Under the pieces are notes generated by a model. The model ran no database searches and had not been told where the DNA came from. It saw only the letters and a program-made list of their open reading frames with translations. The position numbers and the translations under genes are program-made. Shown in pieces: positions 40,083-51,497 of a stretch of DNA of 64,000 nucleotides. The stretch covers positions 2,728,001 through 2,792,000 of the forward strand of contig NZ_CP043473.1 in the NCBI RefSeq assembly GCF_008275125.1. Direction: 5' to 3'. Within the stretch, counting starts at the first letter, position 1; each line of letters starts with the position of its first letter. This stretch comes from Chromobacterium paludis (GTDB taxonomy: Bacteria > Pseudomonadota > Gammaproteobacteria > Burkholderiales > Chromobacteriaceae).

Positions 40083-41129
40083 TCAATCTTGCGCCAGCCG
40101 CAGCAGCAGGCGGCGCACCGGCGCCGGCACGCCGGCGTCCACCGCCTGATCGATGTCCAGCCACTGGCCATCGGCCTCGGCCGCGCCCATGGCTTTCAGC
40201 TGGTCGATACGCACCGGCTGCGGCGTGATGATCAGGCGAAAATGCGTAAACACATGCTCCAGCTCGGGCCAGGCAGGCAAGACGTCACCATCCCCCGCCT
40301 GCCGCAGCCAGTCTTCAATCTCCAAGGTGGTGGCAAACTCCGGCAGCGACAACAGCCCGCCCCAGATGCCGGTCGGCGGCCGCCGCTGCAGCCACACCTT
40401 GCCGCCATGCCGCGCCAGCAACATGGCCGTCTGCCGCGTCGGCACCGTCTTCTTGGGCCTGGGCGTAGGCAGCTCGCCGGTACGCCCCTCCCGCGCGGCC
40501 ACGCAATCATCCGCCATGGGGCAGACGGCACAGGCCGGTTTGCCGCGGCCGCATACCGTCGCGCCCAGGTCCATCAGGCCCTGCACATAGGGGCCGATGT
40601 CGGCGGCGTCAGCCGGCAGGATGTCCTCGGCCAAGGCCCACATCCGCTTCTCTATGGCCTTGTCGCCGGGGAAGCCGTCTATGCCGAAGCAGCGCGCCAA
40701 CACCCGCTTGACGTTGCCGTCCAGAATGGTTTCGCGGCGGCCGAAGGCGAAGGCGGAAATGGCCGCGGCGGTGGAGCGTCCCACGCCGGGCAGGCGCTCC
40801 AGTTGCTCGCGCGCTTCGGGAAACGCCCCGCCGAACTCGTCCATCACCATGCGCGCGGCCTTGTGCAGATTGCGCGCGCGGCTGTAGTAGCCCAGGCCGC
40901 TCCACTGCGCCAGCACGTCGTCCACCGGGGCGACCGCCAGCGCCGCCACGTCCGGGAAACGCGCCAGGAAGCGCGGGTAGTAGTCGAGCACGCTCTTGAC
41001 TTGAGTCTGCTGCAACATGATCTCCGACAGCCAGACGCGATACGGATCGCTCACCTGCCAGGGGAGATCGTGGCGGCCGTGCCGCTTCTGCCAAGCCACC
41101 AGACGGGCGGCGAAACTGCTGTGCAACAT
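40083..41129 (-). CDS. mutY: Adenine DNA glycosylase MutY
   Basis: Removes adenine opposite 8-oxoguanine. 348 residues: HhH-GPD glycosylase with Glu36 (SEIMLQQTQV), LPGVGRSTA, Asp137 (ILDGNVKRV), [4Fe-4S] cysteines 193, 200, 203, 209, and a C-terminal NUDIX-like domain (LQRRPPTGIWGGLLSLPEF). Complete. Confidence 0.97.
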   Translation of the reverse strand: MLHSSFAARLVAWQKRHGRHDLPWQVSDPYRVWLSEIMLQQTQVKSVLDYYPRFLARFPDVAALAVAPVDDVLAQWSGLGYYSRARNLHKAARMVMDEFGGAFPEAREQLERLPGVGRSTAAAISAFAFGRRETILDGNVKRVLARCFGIDGFPGDKAIEKRMWALAEDILPADAADIGPYVQGLMDLGATVCGRGKPACAVCPMADDCVAAREGRTGELPTPRPKKTVPTRQTAMLLARHGGKVWLQRRPPTGIWGGLLSLPEFATTLEIEDWLRQAGDGDVLPAWPELEHVFTHFRLIITPQPVRIDQLKAMGAAEADGQWLDIDQAVDAGVPAPVRRLLLRLAQD

Positions 41130-41255
41130 CGCGATCCATTATCCAATCGAACCGGTTATGGTAACGGAAAGCCGCAGCGCCACCAAGCAGGCCGCGGCCA
41201 AATGCGTTAAAATTAAGAAATTACTTAATCAAGCATGCCCATTCGAGGTCGTTTC

Positions 41256-43880
41256 ATGTCCAGCTTCCGTTCCCGCCAACGCGCCAGCCAGCGCCGCGAT
41301 CAAACCAGCCGCGAACGCGCGGCCAACTCGCCGGCAGGCCAGCCACCGCGGGACGGCGAGCAGCCGCCGCGCCACGACAAGCCGCGCGCGCCTTACTCCG
41401 GCCCGCGTCCGGGCGTCGGCAAGCCGGACTGGCAACGCCAAGACAACCGCAGCTTCGACAAGCGCGCGCCGCGCCAGGACGACGGCCAGCCGCCGCGCGA
41501 AGGCGGCAAGCCGGCATGGCAGCCGCGCCAGGATGACCGCCGCTTCGACAAGCGCGGCCCGCGTCCGGAGCAAGGCCAGGACAAGCGCTTCAACCGCGAA
41601 GGCGAGCGTCAAGACTGGCAGCCGCGCCAGGACGACCGTCGCTTCGACAAGCGCGGCCCGCGCCCGGAAGGCGGCCAGGAGCCGCGTTTCGACCGCAAAC
41701 CGGAATGGCAGCCGCGCGACGACAAGCGTCGCTTCGACAAGCAAGGCTCGGGCCAGCCGCCTTCCTTCCCGCGCGACGAGCGCCGCTACGACCGCGACCG
41801 CGGTCCGTCCAGCCGCAAACCGCTGCCGGAAGGCCAGGAACGCGCGCCGGACTTCCGCCGCGAAGGACAAGATCAAGACAAGCGCTACAGCCGCGACCGC
41901 GGCCCGTCCGGCCGCAAGCCGCTGCACACCGAAGACGCGCCGCCGCGCCCGTTCAAGCCGCGCGCCGAGGGCGAGTTCCGCCGCGACGACAAGCCGCAGT
42001 GGCAGGAGCGCGAACCGCGCGACGACAACGGTCCGCGCAAAATCTTCGCCAAGCGCGAAGACGGCGAGCGCGACAACCGCTTCCGCCGCGACGACAAGCC
42101 GCAATGGCAAGACCGCGCTCCGCGCCAGGAGCGCGAGCCGCGCGACGACAACGGTCCGCGCAAAATCTTCTCCAAACGCGAAGACGGCGAACGCGACAAC
42201 CGCTTCCGCCGCGACGACAAGCCGCAATGGCAAGACCGCGCCCCGCGCCAGGAGCGCGAGCCGCGCGACGACAACGGCCCGCGCAAGATCTTCGCCAAAC
42301 GCGAGGACGGCGAGCGCGACAACCGCTTCCGCCGCGACGACAAGCCGCAATGGCAAGACCGCGCCCCGCGCCAGGAGCGCGAGCCGCGCGACGACAACGG
42401 TCCGCGCAAGATCTTCGCCGAACGCGAAGACGGCGAGCGCGACAACCGCTTCCGCCGCGACGACAAGCCGCAATGGCAAGACCGCGCTCCGCGCCAGGAG
42501 CGCGAATCGCGCGACAACGACGGCCCGCGCAAGCTGTTCGGCAAACGCGAAAACACCGAGCGCGGCCTGCAGCCGCTGGGCGACAGCCATCGCGTGGATT
42601 CGCCGCGACGCCATTTCGAGCAACGCTCCTTCGACCGTCCGCAACATGAGCAGCCGATGGCCGAACGCACCATCACCGGACGCCACGACAACCGGCTGGC
42701 GCTGTTCGCGCCCTGCCCGCGAGGCCTGGAGCCAATGCTGGCCGACGAATTGCTGGCGCTGGGCGCCGGCGACATCGCGCCGGCGGATGGCGGCGTAGCC
42801 TTTTCCGGCGACGCGCGGCTGATGATGGCGGTCAACCTGCACTCGCGCACCGCCAGCCGCGTGCTGCTGCGCCTGGCCCACGGCGGCTATCGCGCCGAGC
42901 AAGACATCTACCGTCTGGCGATGAGCGTGGATTGGCCGCACTGGTTCGACGTTTCCCGCACCATCAAGCTGAAGGCCGATGGCATCGCCGCCCGCGTCAA
43001 GAGCCTGGACTACATCGCGCTGACGGTGAAGGACGCCATCTGCGACCGCTTCCGCCAAGCCCATCTGGGACGCCCCAGCGTGGACACCCGCCATCCGGAC
43101 GTGCGCGTCAACGTCTTCCTGAGCGCCGACGAGGCCACCATTTATCTGGACACCAGCGGCGAGCCGCTGTTCAAGCGCGGCTGGCGCGAAGAAACCGGCG
43201 AGGCGCCGCTGCGCGAAAACCTGGCCGCCGGCATCCTGATGCTGGCCGGCTATGACGGCAGCCAGCCGCTGCTGGACCCGATGTGCGGCAGCGGCACCTT
43301 CCTGGTGGAAGCCGCCGACATCGCGCTGAACCGCGCGCCGGGCCGCAACCGCGGCTTCGGCTTCGAGGCGCTGTCCAGCTTCGACTCCGCCTCCTGGGAA
43401 AAGCTGCAACTGGATGCCCGCAAGGCGGAACTGCCGGCTACCGAGCTGGCCATTCGCGGCTCTGACCGTTCGCAAGCCATGATCGACATCGCCCGCGCCA
43501 ATCTGCAACGCTCCGGCCTGGCCGATCTGGTGGAAGTGAGCGCCGCCGACGTGACGGCTACCCGCCCGCATGCCGAGCACGGCCTGATCGTCAGCAACCC
43601 GCCCTACGGCGTGCGCCTGGAAGAACAGGAACAACTGGCCGAGTGGTATCCGGAACTGGGCGACTGGCTGAAGGCCCACTTCGCCGGCTGGACCGCCTGC
43701 CTGTTCAGCGGCGACCTGCGCCTGGGCAAGCTGATCCGCCTGGCGCCCAAGCGCCGCACCCCGCTGTTCAACGGCTCGCTGGCTTGCCGCCTGTTCGTCA
43801 TCAATATGGTGGAAGGCAGCGCGCGCAAGCAGAAGGACGGCGAAGCCGCCGATGAGGAAAGCGACGGCGACGAGCAATAA
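41256..43880 (+). CDS. RlmL-like rRNA (guanine-N2) methyltransferase with long repetitive N-terminus
   Basis: 874 residues. The C-terminal ~400 residues are a THUMP domain (start near residue 475, LALFAPCPRGLEPMLADELLALGA) and an AdoMet methyltransferase (LLDPMCGSGTFLVEAADIA; catalytic NPPY in IVSNPPYGVRLEE), typical of RlmL-like 23S rRNA m2G enzymes of about 380 residues. The N-terminal ~465 residues are charged Arg/Asp/Pro/Gln-rich low complexity without predicted fold, built from degenerate repeats then near-identical 41-residue repeats. The start at 41256 has GAGGT at 6-bp spacing; ATG 41235 lacks one. The tail probably binds RNA, by analogy with RGG/RD-rich tails (inference). Confidence 0.9.
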   Translation: MSSFRSRQRASQRRDQTSRERAANSPAGQPPRDGEQPPRHDKPRAPYSGPRPGVGKPDWQRQDNRSFDKRAPRQDDGQPPREGGKPAWQPRQDDRRFDKRGPRPEQGQDKRFNREGERQDWQPRQDDRRFDKRGPRPEGGQEPRFDRKPEWQPRDDKRRFDKQGSGQPPSFPRDERRYDRDRGPSSRKPLPEGQERAPDFRREGQDQDKRYSRDRGPSGRKPLHTEDAPPRPFKPRAEGEFRRDDKPQWQEREPRDDNGPRKIFAKREDGERDNRFRRDDKPQWQDRAPRQEREPRDDNGPRKIFSKREDGERDNRFRRDDKPQWQDRAPRQEREPRDDNGPRKIFAKREDGERDNRFRRDDKPQWQDRAPRQEREPRDDNGPRKIFAEREDGERDNRFRRDDKPQWQDRAPRQERESRDNDGPRKLFGKRENTERGLQPLGDSHRVDSPRRHFEQRSFDRPQHEQPMAERTITGRHDNRLALFAPCPRGLEPMLADELLALGAGDIAPADGGVAFSGDARLMMAVNLHSRTASRVLLRLAHGGYRAEQDIYRLAMSVDWPHWFDVSRTIKLKADGIAARVKSLDYIALTVKDAICDRFRQAHLGRPSVDTRHPDVRVNVFLSADEATIYLDTSGEPLFKRGWREETGEAPLRENLAAGILMLAGYDGSQPLLDPMCGSGTFLVEAADIALNRAPGRNRGFGFEALSSFDSASWEKLQLDARKAELPATELAIRGSDRSQAMIDIARANLQRSGLADLVEVSAADVTATRPHAEHGLIVSNPPYGVRLEEQEQLAEWYPELGDWLKAHFAGWTACLFSGDLRLGKLIRLAPKRRTPLFNGSLACRLFVINMVEGSARKQKDGEAADEESDGDEQ
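41976..42548 (+). repeat. Tandem in-frame repeats, 123-bp unit
   Basis: Near-identical units begin at 41976 (105 bp, lacks six codons), 42081, 42204, 42327 and 42450 (partial). Each full unit encodes 41 residues starting FRRDDKPQWQDR and ending REDGERDNR. Upstream (from about 41510) lie diverged relatives of the form WQPRQDDRRFDKRGPRPE. Confidence 0.95.
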
Positions 43881-43902
43881 GCCGCAACCCGCTCTCACCG
43901 CA

Positions 43903-43927
43903 ACCGCCCGCCTGCCGGGCGGTTTTT
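43903..43927 (+). terminator. Terminator of the RlmL-like gene
   Basis: ACCGCCCG / CGGGCGGT stem with TTTTT, about 22 bp past the stop. Confidence 0.9.
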
Positions 43928-44046
43928 CTTTGTCCGCCATCCGTTGGCAAAGCATAAAAATCCATAATTTTCAGTCGCGTCGACGCTCGCCGGCCTTTCA
44001 TCCGCATGCGATAATCGCCGCCTGCTCCACCCACCTGGCAATATCC

Positions 44047-44649
44047 ATGCAAACCTCCTTCCTGTCCGCCACCATCCTGCTGATCCTGATCACCGACCCG
44101 CTGGGCAATATCCCGCTGTTCATCTCCGCGCTGAAGCAGGTGAAGCCGGAGCGCCGCAAGCGCGTGGTCTATCGCGAATGCCTGATCGCCTTCCTGGTGC
44201 TGACCGTATTCATGCTGTTCGGCCGCAACTTTCTGGACTTGATGCACCTGACCGACGAATCCATGCGCATCGCCGGCGGCGTCATCCTGTTCCTGATCGC
44301 CATCAAGATGATTTTCCCCGGAGAAGGCAGCGTGTTCGGCGGCGATAAAATGCACGGCGAACCCTTCATCGTCCCCATCGCGATTCCGCTGATCGCCGGT
44401 CCATCGGCGATGGCCACCGTGCTTTTGCTGTCCACCCGCGAACCGGGCCGCATGCTGGAATGGATGGGCGCGCTGACCATTTGCATGCTGGTCACCACCG
44501 TCGTCTTCCTGTTCTCCAGCCGGCTGCAGAAGCTGCTGGGCGAACAGGCGATCACCGCGCTGGAGCGGCTGATGGGCCTGGTGCTGACCGCCATCTCGGT
44601 GGAAATGCTGCTCAGCGGCTTCGCGTCCTATCTGAAGCAGCTGCACTGA
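44047..44649 (+). CDS. MarC-family integral membrane protein
   Basis: 200 residues, six hydrophobic segments. The family signature ITDPLGNIPLFISAL is near the N-terminus and IPLIAGPSAMATVLLLS in the fourth segment, as in MarC/YhgN (UPF0056). The transported substrate, if any, is unknown. ATG at 44047 places the start at the first helix. Confidence 0.92.
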   Translation: MQTSFLSATILLILITDPLGNIPLFISALKQVKPERRKRVVYRECLIAFLVLTVFMLFGRNFLDLMHLTDESMRIAGGVILFLIAIKMIFPGEGSVFGGDKMHGEPFIVPIAIPLIAGPSAMATVLLLSTREPGRMLEWMGALTICMLVTTVVFLFSSRLQKLLGEQAITALERLMGLVLTAISVEMLLSGFASYLKQLH

Positions 44650-44913
44650 CGCTCCTGCAAACTTTCCACAGCCACGGAAACACACGGAAAGCACGGACAG
44701 AAGCCACTCCAATGACCGGCTCGTTCTGTCCCCCTCACCCCCTACTGCCTTTTTCCCGTGTGCTTCCGTGGCCAAAAATCATCCTAAACATCAGGGTTAT
44801 CCCCGATAGGGATATCGACAATGCTCCCGGCTTTCCGCAGTTGTTAGCATCGGATGCAAATGGGCCAATTAAGAGTCCGCATCCGAAGCAACGCAACGCC
44901 AGTCGGGAGAACC
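44650..44913. other. Intergenic marC-dctA with a large hairpin
   Basis: 264 bp without genes. It contains an imperfect inverted repeat (44671-44690 with 44752-44772) enclosing a second one, and a short palindrome TATCCC-CGATA-GGGATA at 44798-44814 upstream of dctA. Confidence 0.6.
44671..44772. repeat. Nested inverted repeat, about 102 bp
   Basis: Outer arms GCCACGGAAACACACGGAAA and its counterpart (one mismatch, one indel). Inner arms GGACAGAA (44695-44702) and TTCTGTCC (44724-44731). Together a long cruciform-capable element, MITE- or BIME-like in look. Confidence 0.75.
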
Positions 44914-46230
44914 ATGCAAACCAAGACCCCATTCTTTTCGCGCCTCTATGTGCAGGTGCTGATCGCCATCGCGCTGGGCGTCACCCTGGGCGCGCTCGCG
45001 CCTGATCTGGGCGCCAAGATGAAACCGTTGGGCGACGCCTTCATCAAGCTGATCAAGATGATGATCGCGCCCATCATCTTCGCCACCGTCGTCGTCGGCA
45101 TCGCCAAAATGGGCGACATGAAGGAAGTGGGCCGCGTCGGCGTCAAGGCGCTGTTCTACTTCGAGGCCGTCACCACCCTCGCGCTGGTGATAGGCCTGAT
45201 CGTGGTCAACCTGCTGCAGCCGGGCGCCGGCCTCAATATCGACCCGCACACCCTGCATGCCCAGGACATCGCCAAATACACCGCCGGCGCCAAGGAAATG
45301 AACACGGTGGACTTCCTGCTGCACATCATTCCCGATACCGTGGTGGGCGCCTTCGCCCATGGCGAGATCCTGCAGGTACTGACCTTCTCGGTGCTGCTGG
45401 GCCTGGCGCTGACCAAGATGGGCGACAACGGCAAGACCATCGTCCACATCCTGGACGAGTTCTCGCACGCGCTGTTCGGCGTGATCAATATGCTGATGAA
45501 GCTGGCTCCGATCGGCGCTTTCGGCGCGATGGCCTTCACCATAGGCAAGTACGGCATCGGCTCGCTGAAGCAGCTGGGCTTCTTGATGGCCTGCGTCTAT
45601 CTGACCTGCTTCGCCTTCGTCTTCATCGTGCTGGGCACCATCGCCCGCTTCTCCGGCTTCAGCCTGTGGCGCTTCCTGGTCTACATCAAGGAAGAAATCC
45701 TGCTGGTGCTGGGCACGTCTTCGTCCGAATCGGCGCTGCCGGGCATCATGAAGAAACTGGAGAATCTGGGCTGCGCCAGGCCGGTGGTCGGCATGGTGGT
45801 GCCCACCGGCTACTCCTTCAATCTGGACGGCACTTCCATCTACCTGACCATGGCGGCGATCTTCATCGCCCAGGCCACCAATGTGAACCTGACGCTGGGC
45901 GAGGAGCTGGCCATCATCGGCGTGCTGCTGCTCACCTCCAAGGGCGCGGCGGCGGTGACCGGCGGCGGCTTCATCACGCTGGCGGCGACGCTGGCCACGC
46001 TGGGCGGCAAACTGCCGGTGGAAGGCCTGGCGCTGTTGATCGGCATCGACCGCTTCATGTCCGAAGCCCGCGCCATCACCAACCTGATCGGCAACGGCGT
46101 CGCCACCGTGGTGATCGCCAAGTGGGAAAAGGCGCTGGACGTGGACAGGATGAAGCAGGTGTTGGGCGACGCGCCGCCCTCGGAACCGCCGCCGGAACGG
46201 CGCCAGCAGCCGGCGCCGCAATTGAGTTAA
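44914..46230 (+). CDS. dctA: C4-dicarboxylate/proton symporter DctA
   Basis: Inner-membrane uptake of succinate, fumarate and malate. 438 residues with SDF-family features: serine-rich [21 protein letters not shown] and [21 protein letters not shown], both of the DctA type, and [28 protein letters not shown] precedes the ATG. The C-terminal tail is Pro/Gln-rich. DctBD regulators are not in the window. Confidence 0.95.
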   Translation: MQTKTPFFSRLYVQVLIAIALGVTLGALAPDLGAKMKPLGDAFIKLIKMMIAPIIFATVVVGIAKMGDMKEVGRVGVKALFYFEAVTTLALVIGLIVVNLLQPGAGLNIDPHTLHAQDIAKYTAGAKEMNTVDFLLHIIPDTVVGAFAHGEILQVLTFSVLLGLALTKMGDNGKTIVHILDEFSHALFGVINMLMKLAPIGAFGAMAFTIGKYGIGSLKQLGFLMACVYLTCFAFVFIVLGTIARFSGFSLWRFLVYIKEEILLVLGTSSSESALPGIMKKLENLGCARPVVGMVVPTGYSFNLDGTSIYLTMAAIFIAQATNVNLTLGEELAIIGVLLLTSKGAAAVTGGGFITLAATLATLGGKLPVEGLALLIGIDRFMSEARAITNLIGNGVATVVIAKWEKALDVDRMKQVLGDAPPSEPPPERRQQPAPQLS

Positions 46231-46243
46231 ACGCAACACCTCG

Positions 46244-46266
46244 CCCCCGCCCGTGCGGGGGTTTTT
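46244..46266 (+). terminator. Terminator of dctA
   Basis: CCCCCGC / GCGGGGG stem with TTTTT, about 15 bp past the stop. Confidence 0.9.
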
Positions 46267-46337
46267 GTTGTCGTTAGAAGCAAAGCTTGCTTTTGCCCTC
46301 CCCTCGTCCACGATGAAAACTGAGGAGGGGACACGAT

Positions 46338-47000
46338 ATGACTGACTTCTGGCTGCAATACGGCGACGAAATGCTGCCGGTGATTGGCGACTTCCCCAAG
46401 GTGGGCGACTACCTGCCCAGTTTCATGCTGGTGGACGACCAAAAACGCGACGCGGCGCTGGAAAGCTTCATGGGGCCCAAGGTCATCCTCACCCTGCTGT
46501 CGGTGGATGAGGAAGAGCACGGCGGCATCCTGCTGCTGCGCGAAGTGCGTCGCTTCCTGGACCGCTGGCCGCACCTGAAGCTGATCGTCATCACCGTGGA
46601 TTCGCCATCCTCGCTGGCGCGCGCGCGCCACGAGCACGGCCTGCCGCACACCACGCTGCTGTCTACGCTGCGCGGACGGGACTTCCACAAACGCTACGGC
46701 GTGCTGATCACGGAATTTCCGCTCAGCGGCTATACCGCGCCGGCGCTGATGCTGGCGGATGCCAACAATGTCGCGCATTACGCCGAGCGGCTGAGCGACA
46801 CGCGCGCGCTGTTCGATTTCGAAGCCATCGAAGCCTTATTGCTGCAAGGCGAACAGCAGGCGCTGGAGGCGGAACGCGCCGCCGAGGAGAACCGTCGCCT
46901 GCAGCTGGCGGAGCGCGAGCTGGGCACCGAACGGCTGGTGGAAAAAGCCCGCCAGATCGAGCAGACGCCGCCGCGTTCGGACGGCTTCGACAACCGCTGA
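46338..47000 (+). CDS. Cysteine-free thiol-peroxidase-like protein
   Basis: 220 residues with a thioredoxin-fold peroxiredoxin body that aligns with Tpx, especially LLSTLRGRDFHKRYGVLITEFPLSGYTAPALML against the Tpx segment around LSTFRNAEFLQAYGVAI. The Tpx peroxidatic motif TGVCAAS is replaced by EEEHGGI and the resolving-Cys region by ARARHEHGL; I find no Cys anywhere in the protein. The C-terminal ~45 residues are Glu/Arg-rich and probably a helix. A peroxidase role is therefore unlikely; regulatory or scaffold role inferred. Single gene between terminators. Confidence 0.8.
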   Translation: MTDFWLQYGDEMLPVIGDFPKVGDYLPSFMLVDDQKRDAALESFMGPKVILTLLSVDEEEHGGILLLREVRRFLDRWPHLKLIVITVDSPSSLARARHEHGLPHTTLLSTLRGRDFHKRYGVLITEFPLSGYTAPALMLADANNVAHYAERLSDTRALFDFEAIEALLLQGEQQALEAERAAEENRRLQLAERELGTERLVEKARQIEQTPPRSDGFDNR

Positions 47001-47013
47001 GGCCGGGCAAAAC

Positions 47014-47039
47014 AAAACCGCCCGTTGCCGGGCGGTTTT
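47014..47039. terminator. Bidirectional terminator between the Tpx-like gene and ppsA
   Basis: AAAACCGCCCG / CGGGCGGTTTT stem between convergent genes. Confidence 0.92.
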
Positions 47040-47061
47040 CTCTGATGGATATCCGACAGTC

Positions 47062-49449
<2,388 letters not shown>

Positions 49450-49731
49450 CACTTCACTTCCTGTGTTGGGATTGGGACGATGGGCCGCATTCTAGCCGAA
49501 TTACGTGCCGTTTGCGTAGCAACTTTTGCAGCGCACAAGATTTTTTGCGACAGCGAAATTTCCAAACACAAAATAATCAACCACTTGCCCGCGATGAGAC
49601 AGGAAAAACCAAGAAAATGTCATGTAATGTTGTGATTACATGAAGAAAAGGAATCGTTTCCAGCCCATACCGCGCCAGCCCGCTCCGGTATACACTTTGC
49701 CCAGACAAACCCACTGCGAGCAAGGTCCGCC
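49450..49731. promoter_or_regulatory. Shared ppsA/ppsR control region with two palindromes
   Basis: 282 bp. A perfect 9-bp inverted repeat TCATGTAAT-N6-ATTACATGA lies at 49620-49643. A Cra-like near-palindrome GGAATCGTTTCC follows at 49650-49661. Either could be an operator for the divergent pair; identity of the binder is not shown. Confidence 0.5.
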
Positions 49732-50553
49732 ATGCCCCATCATCGTTCAGCTTTTTTCATCTCCGACCGCACCGGCATCACCGCCGAATCGCTGGGCCAC
49801 ACGCTGCTGACGCAGTTCGACAGCATGGACTTCAAGCGCGAGACCGTCCCTTTCGTCGACACCGTGGAAAAAGCGCGGGTCCTGGCGCAGCGCATCAGCG
49901 AAGTAGCCGAGCGCGACCACCTGCGCCCCCTGGTGTTCACCAGCATCATCAATCCAGAAGTGCGCGAGGCGCTGCGGCTGGACAACATCGTCTTGATCGA
50001 CTTCTTCGAAGCCTTCATCGGCCATCTGGAACTGGAGCTGGGCCGCAAGGCCTCGCTGAGCGTGGGCAAGGCTCACGGCATGGTCAACGAGGAGAAATAC
50101 GATCACCGCATCGAGGCGGTGAACTTCTCGCTGAACCACGACGACGGCGTCAAATTGAAGGATCTGGACGAGGCCGACGTGATCCTGATCGGCGTGTCGC
50201 GTTCCGGCAAGACGCCCACCTGCCTGTATCTGGCGCTGCAGTACGGCATCCGCGCCGCCAACTACCCGCTGACGCCGGAAGACCTGGACAGCCCCACCCT
50301 GCCCAAGATCCTGCTGCCGTTCAAGGACAAGATGTTCGGCCTCACCATTGATCCGAACCGCCTGCACCACATCCGCTCCGAGCGCCGCCCGGACTCCAAA
50401 TACGCCAGCATGGACAACTGCCGGCGCGAAGTGAACGAAGCGGAGTCGATGTTCCGCCACCACGGCGTGCCCTTCATCAGCACCACCCACAAATCCATCG
50501 AGGAAATCGCCTCCACCATCATGCACAAGGCGGCGCTGGGCAGGAAGTTCTAA
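49732..50553 (+). CDS. ppsR: PEP synthase regulatory protein (kinase/pyrophosphorylase)
   Basis: DUF299 bifunctional enzyme that phosphorylates and reactivates PpsA at a threonine near the catalytic His. 273 residues; P-loop GVSRSGKT (154-161), typical start [19 protein letters not shown], and [15 protein letters not shown]. Divergence from ppsA fits the partnership. Confidence 0.95.
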   Translation: MPHHRSAFFISDRTGITAESLGHTLLTQFDSMDFKRETVPFVDTVEKARVLAQRISEVAERDHLRPLVFTSIINPEVREALRLDNIVLIDFFEAFIGHLELELGRKASLSVGKAHGMVNEEKYDHRIEAVNFSLNHDDGVKLKDLDEADVILIGVSRSGKTPTCLYLALQYGIRAANYPLTPEDLDSPTLPKILLPFKDKMFGLTIDPNRLHHIRSERRPDSKYASMDNCRREVNEAESMFRHHGVPFISTTHKSIEEIASTIMHKAALGRKF

Positions 50554-50951
50554 GAACGTGTTCATGATCTTTGGCTTTTAGGCCTGGCGCGTGAAAAACA
50601 AACACGTTTTCGATGCACCTACATCGCTCCAAGCCTGCCGCCGGGTGTCAGGCCCGAGGTCTTAAGCGGCTGCATGTTTGAGTCCCGCGACGTTAGCGCG
50701 CACCGTTGAGCGAAATCTCTACGTGCGAGGCTTCGCCTCGCCCTGCGAGAGATGCGCACGCAGAGAGTTCAGCCGCGCCTCGGCGCCTGACGGGAACCGG
50801 AGGGAAGCCTGCAGGCCAGGCTTGCAGGGTGGCGTTTAGGGGTGGAGGGGATATTTGGCCAAGCCAATATCCCCTCCCTGCCGCCGGCAGCCCGGCAATG
50901 AAAACGGCGATCCGCGCAGCGGATTCAATAGTGAACAAGTCCCAAGCGCCA
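50554..50951. other. Structured intergenic element
   Basis: About 400 bp without a supported gene, packed with inverted repeats: GAGGCTTCGCCTC near 50727, TGCAGGCCAGGCTTGCAGG near 50810 and the large hairpin at 50844-50877. Composition and open frames on both strands resemble dispersed non-coding repeats of high-GC proteobacteria; copies elsewhere cannot be tested here. Confidence 0.5.
50844..50877. repeat. Long inverted repeat hairpin
   Basis: GGAGGGGATATTTGGC / GCCAATATCCCCTCC with loop CAA; 15 paired bases and one bulged T. No T-run on either side, so it is not an ordinary terminator. Confidence 0.85.
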
Positions 50952-51314
50952 CTAGCCCCCTGCCCGCTTGGTCTTGAATCCCAGCTTAACCAACTCGGCG
51001 ACCACGGTCTCCACGTGGTCGCCCTGTATTTCCAGCACGCCATCCTTGAGCGTGCCGCCGCTGCCGCAGCGCGCGCGCAGTTGCTTGCCCAGCTTGGCCA
51101 AGTCCTCTCCGGCCAATGGCACGCCTTTCACCACCGTCACCGTCTTGCCGCCGCGGCCCTTGCTCTCGCGCGAAACGCGGGCGATGCCGTCGCCGGTCGG
51201 CGCCGCCGGCTTGCCGCACTCGCATTGCGACACTGGCTGTCGGCAGGATGGGCACATGCGGCCATGTTCGGTGGAATAGACCAAGCCGCCTGCGGCCATC
51301 TGTTTTGATTTCAT
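50952..51314 (-). CDS. yciH: SUI1/YciH-family translation factor
   Basis: 120 residues. The C-terminal SUI1 domain (GGKTVTVVKGVPLAGEDLAKLGKQLRARCGSGGTLKDGVLEIQGDH) resembles eIF1. The N-terminal region has CPSC and CECG, a possible small zinc knuckle. Role in bacteria is not settled; may tune initiation fidelity. Confidence 0.92.
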   Translation of the reverse strand: MKSKQMAAGGLVYSTEHGRMCPSCRQPVSQCECGKPAAPTGDGIARVSRESKGRGGKTVTVVKGVPLAGEDLAKLGKQLRARCGSGGTLKDGVLEIQGDHVETVVAELVKLGFKTKRAGG

Positions 51315-51497
51315 CTATCGCCTCCCGCGCAAAACCGCCATGGTCGCGGCAAACCGCCGCTGGATCAAGCCGCGCCATGGCTTCATGCAATTTAACAAAA
51401 CTCATATCTTACTGTTTTTATGTAAATTTCCTGCAAATCAAAGAACAAAAGCAATTATCCGCTCTCAAACTGGCAGCCCCAGATTTCGAGAACCGTC

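Noticed and set aside
41976-42548. CRISPR array because of regular repeats
   Set aside because: The repeat is a 123-bp coding unit in frame with the methyltransferase; no short direct repeats with unique spacers.
41229-43955. A 908-codon open frame on the minus strand across the RlmL-like gene
   Set aside because: It mirrors the real gene; the repetitive GC-rich codons leave several frames open. It has no ribosome site or recognisable domain.
50554-50951. Insertion sequence
   Set aside because: Too short, and no transposase or target-site duplication seen.
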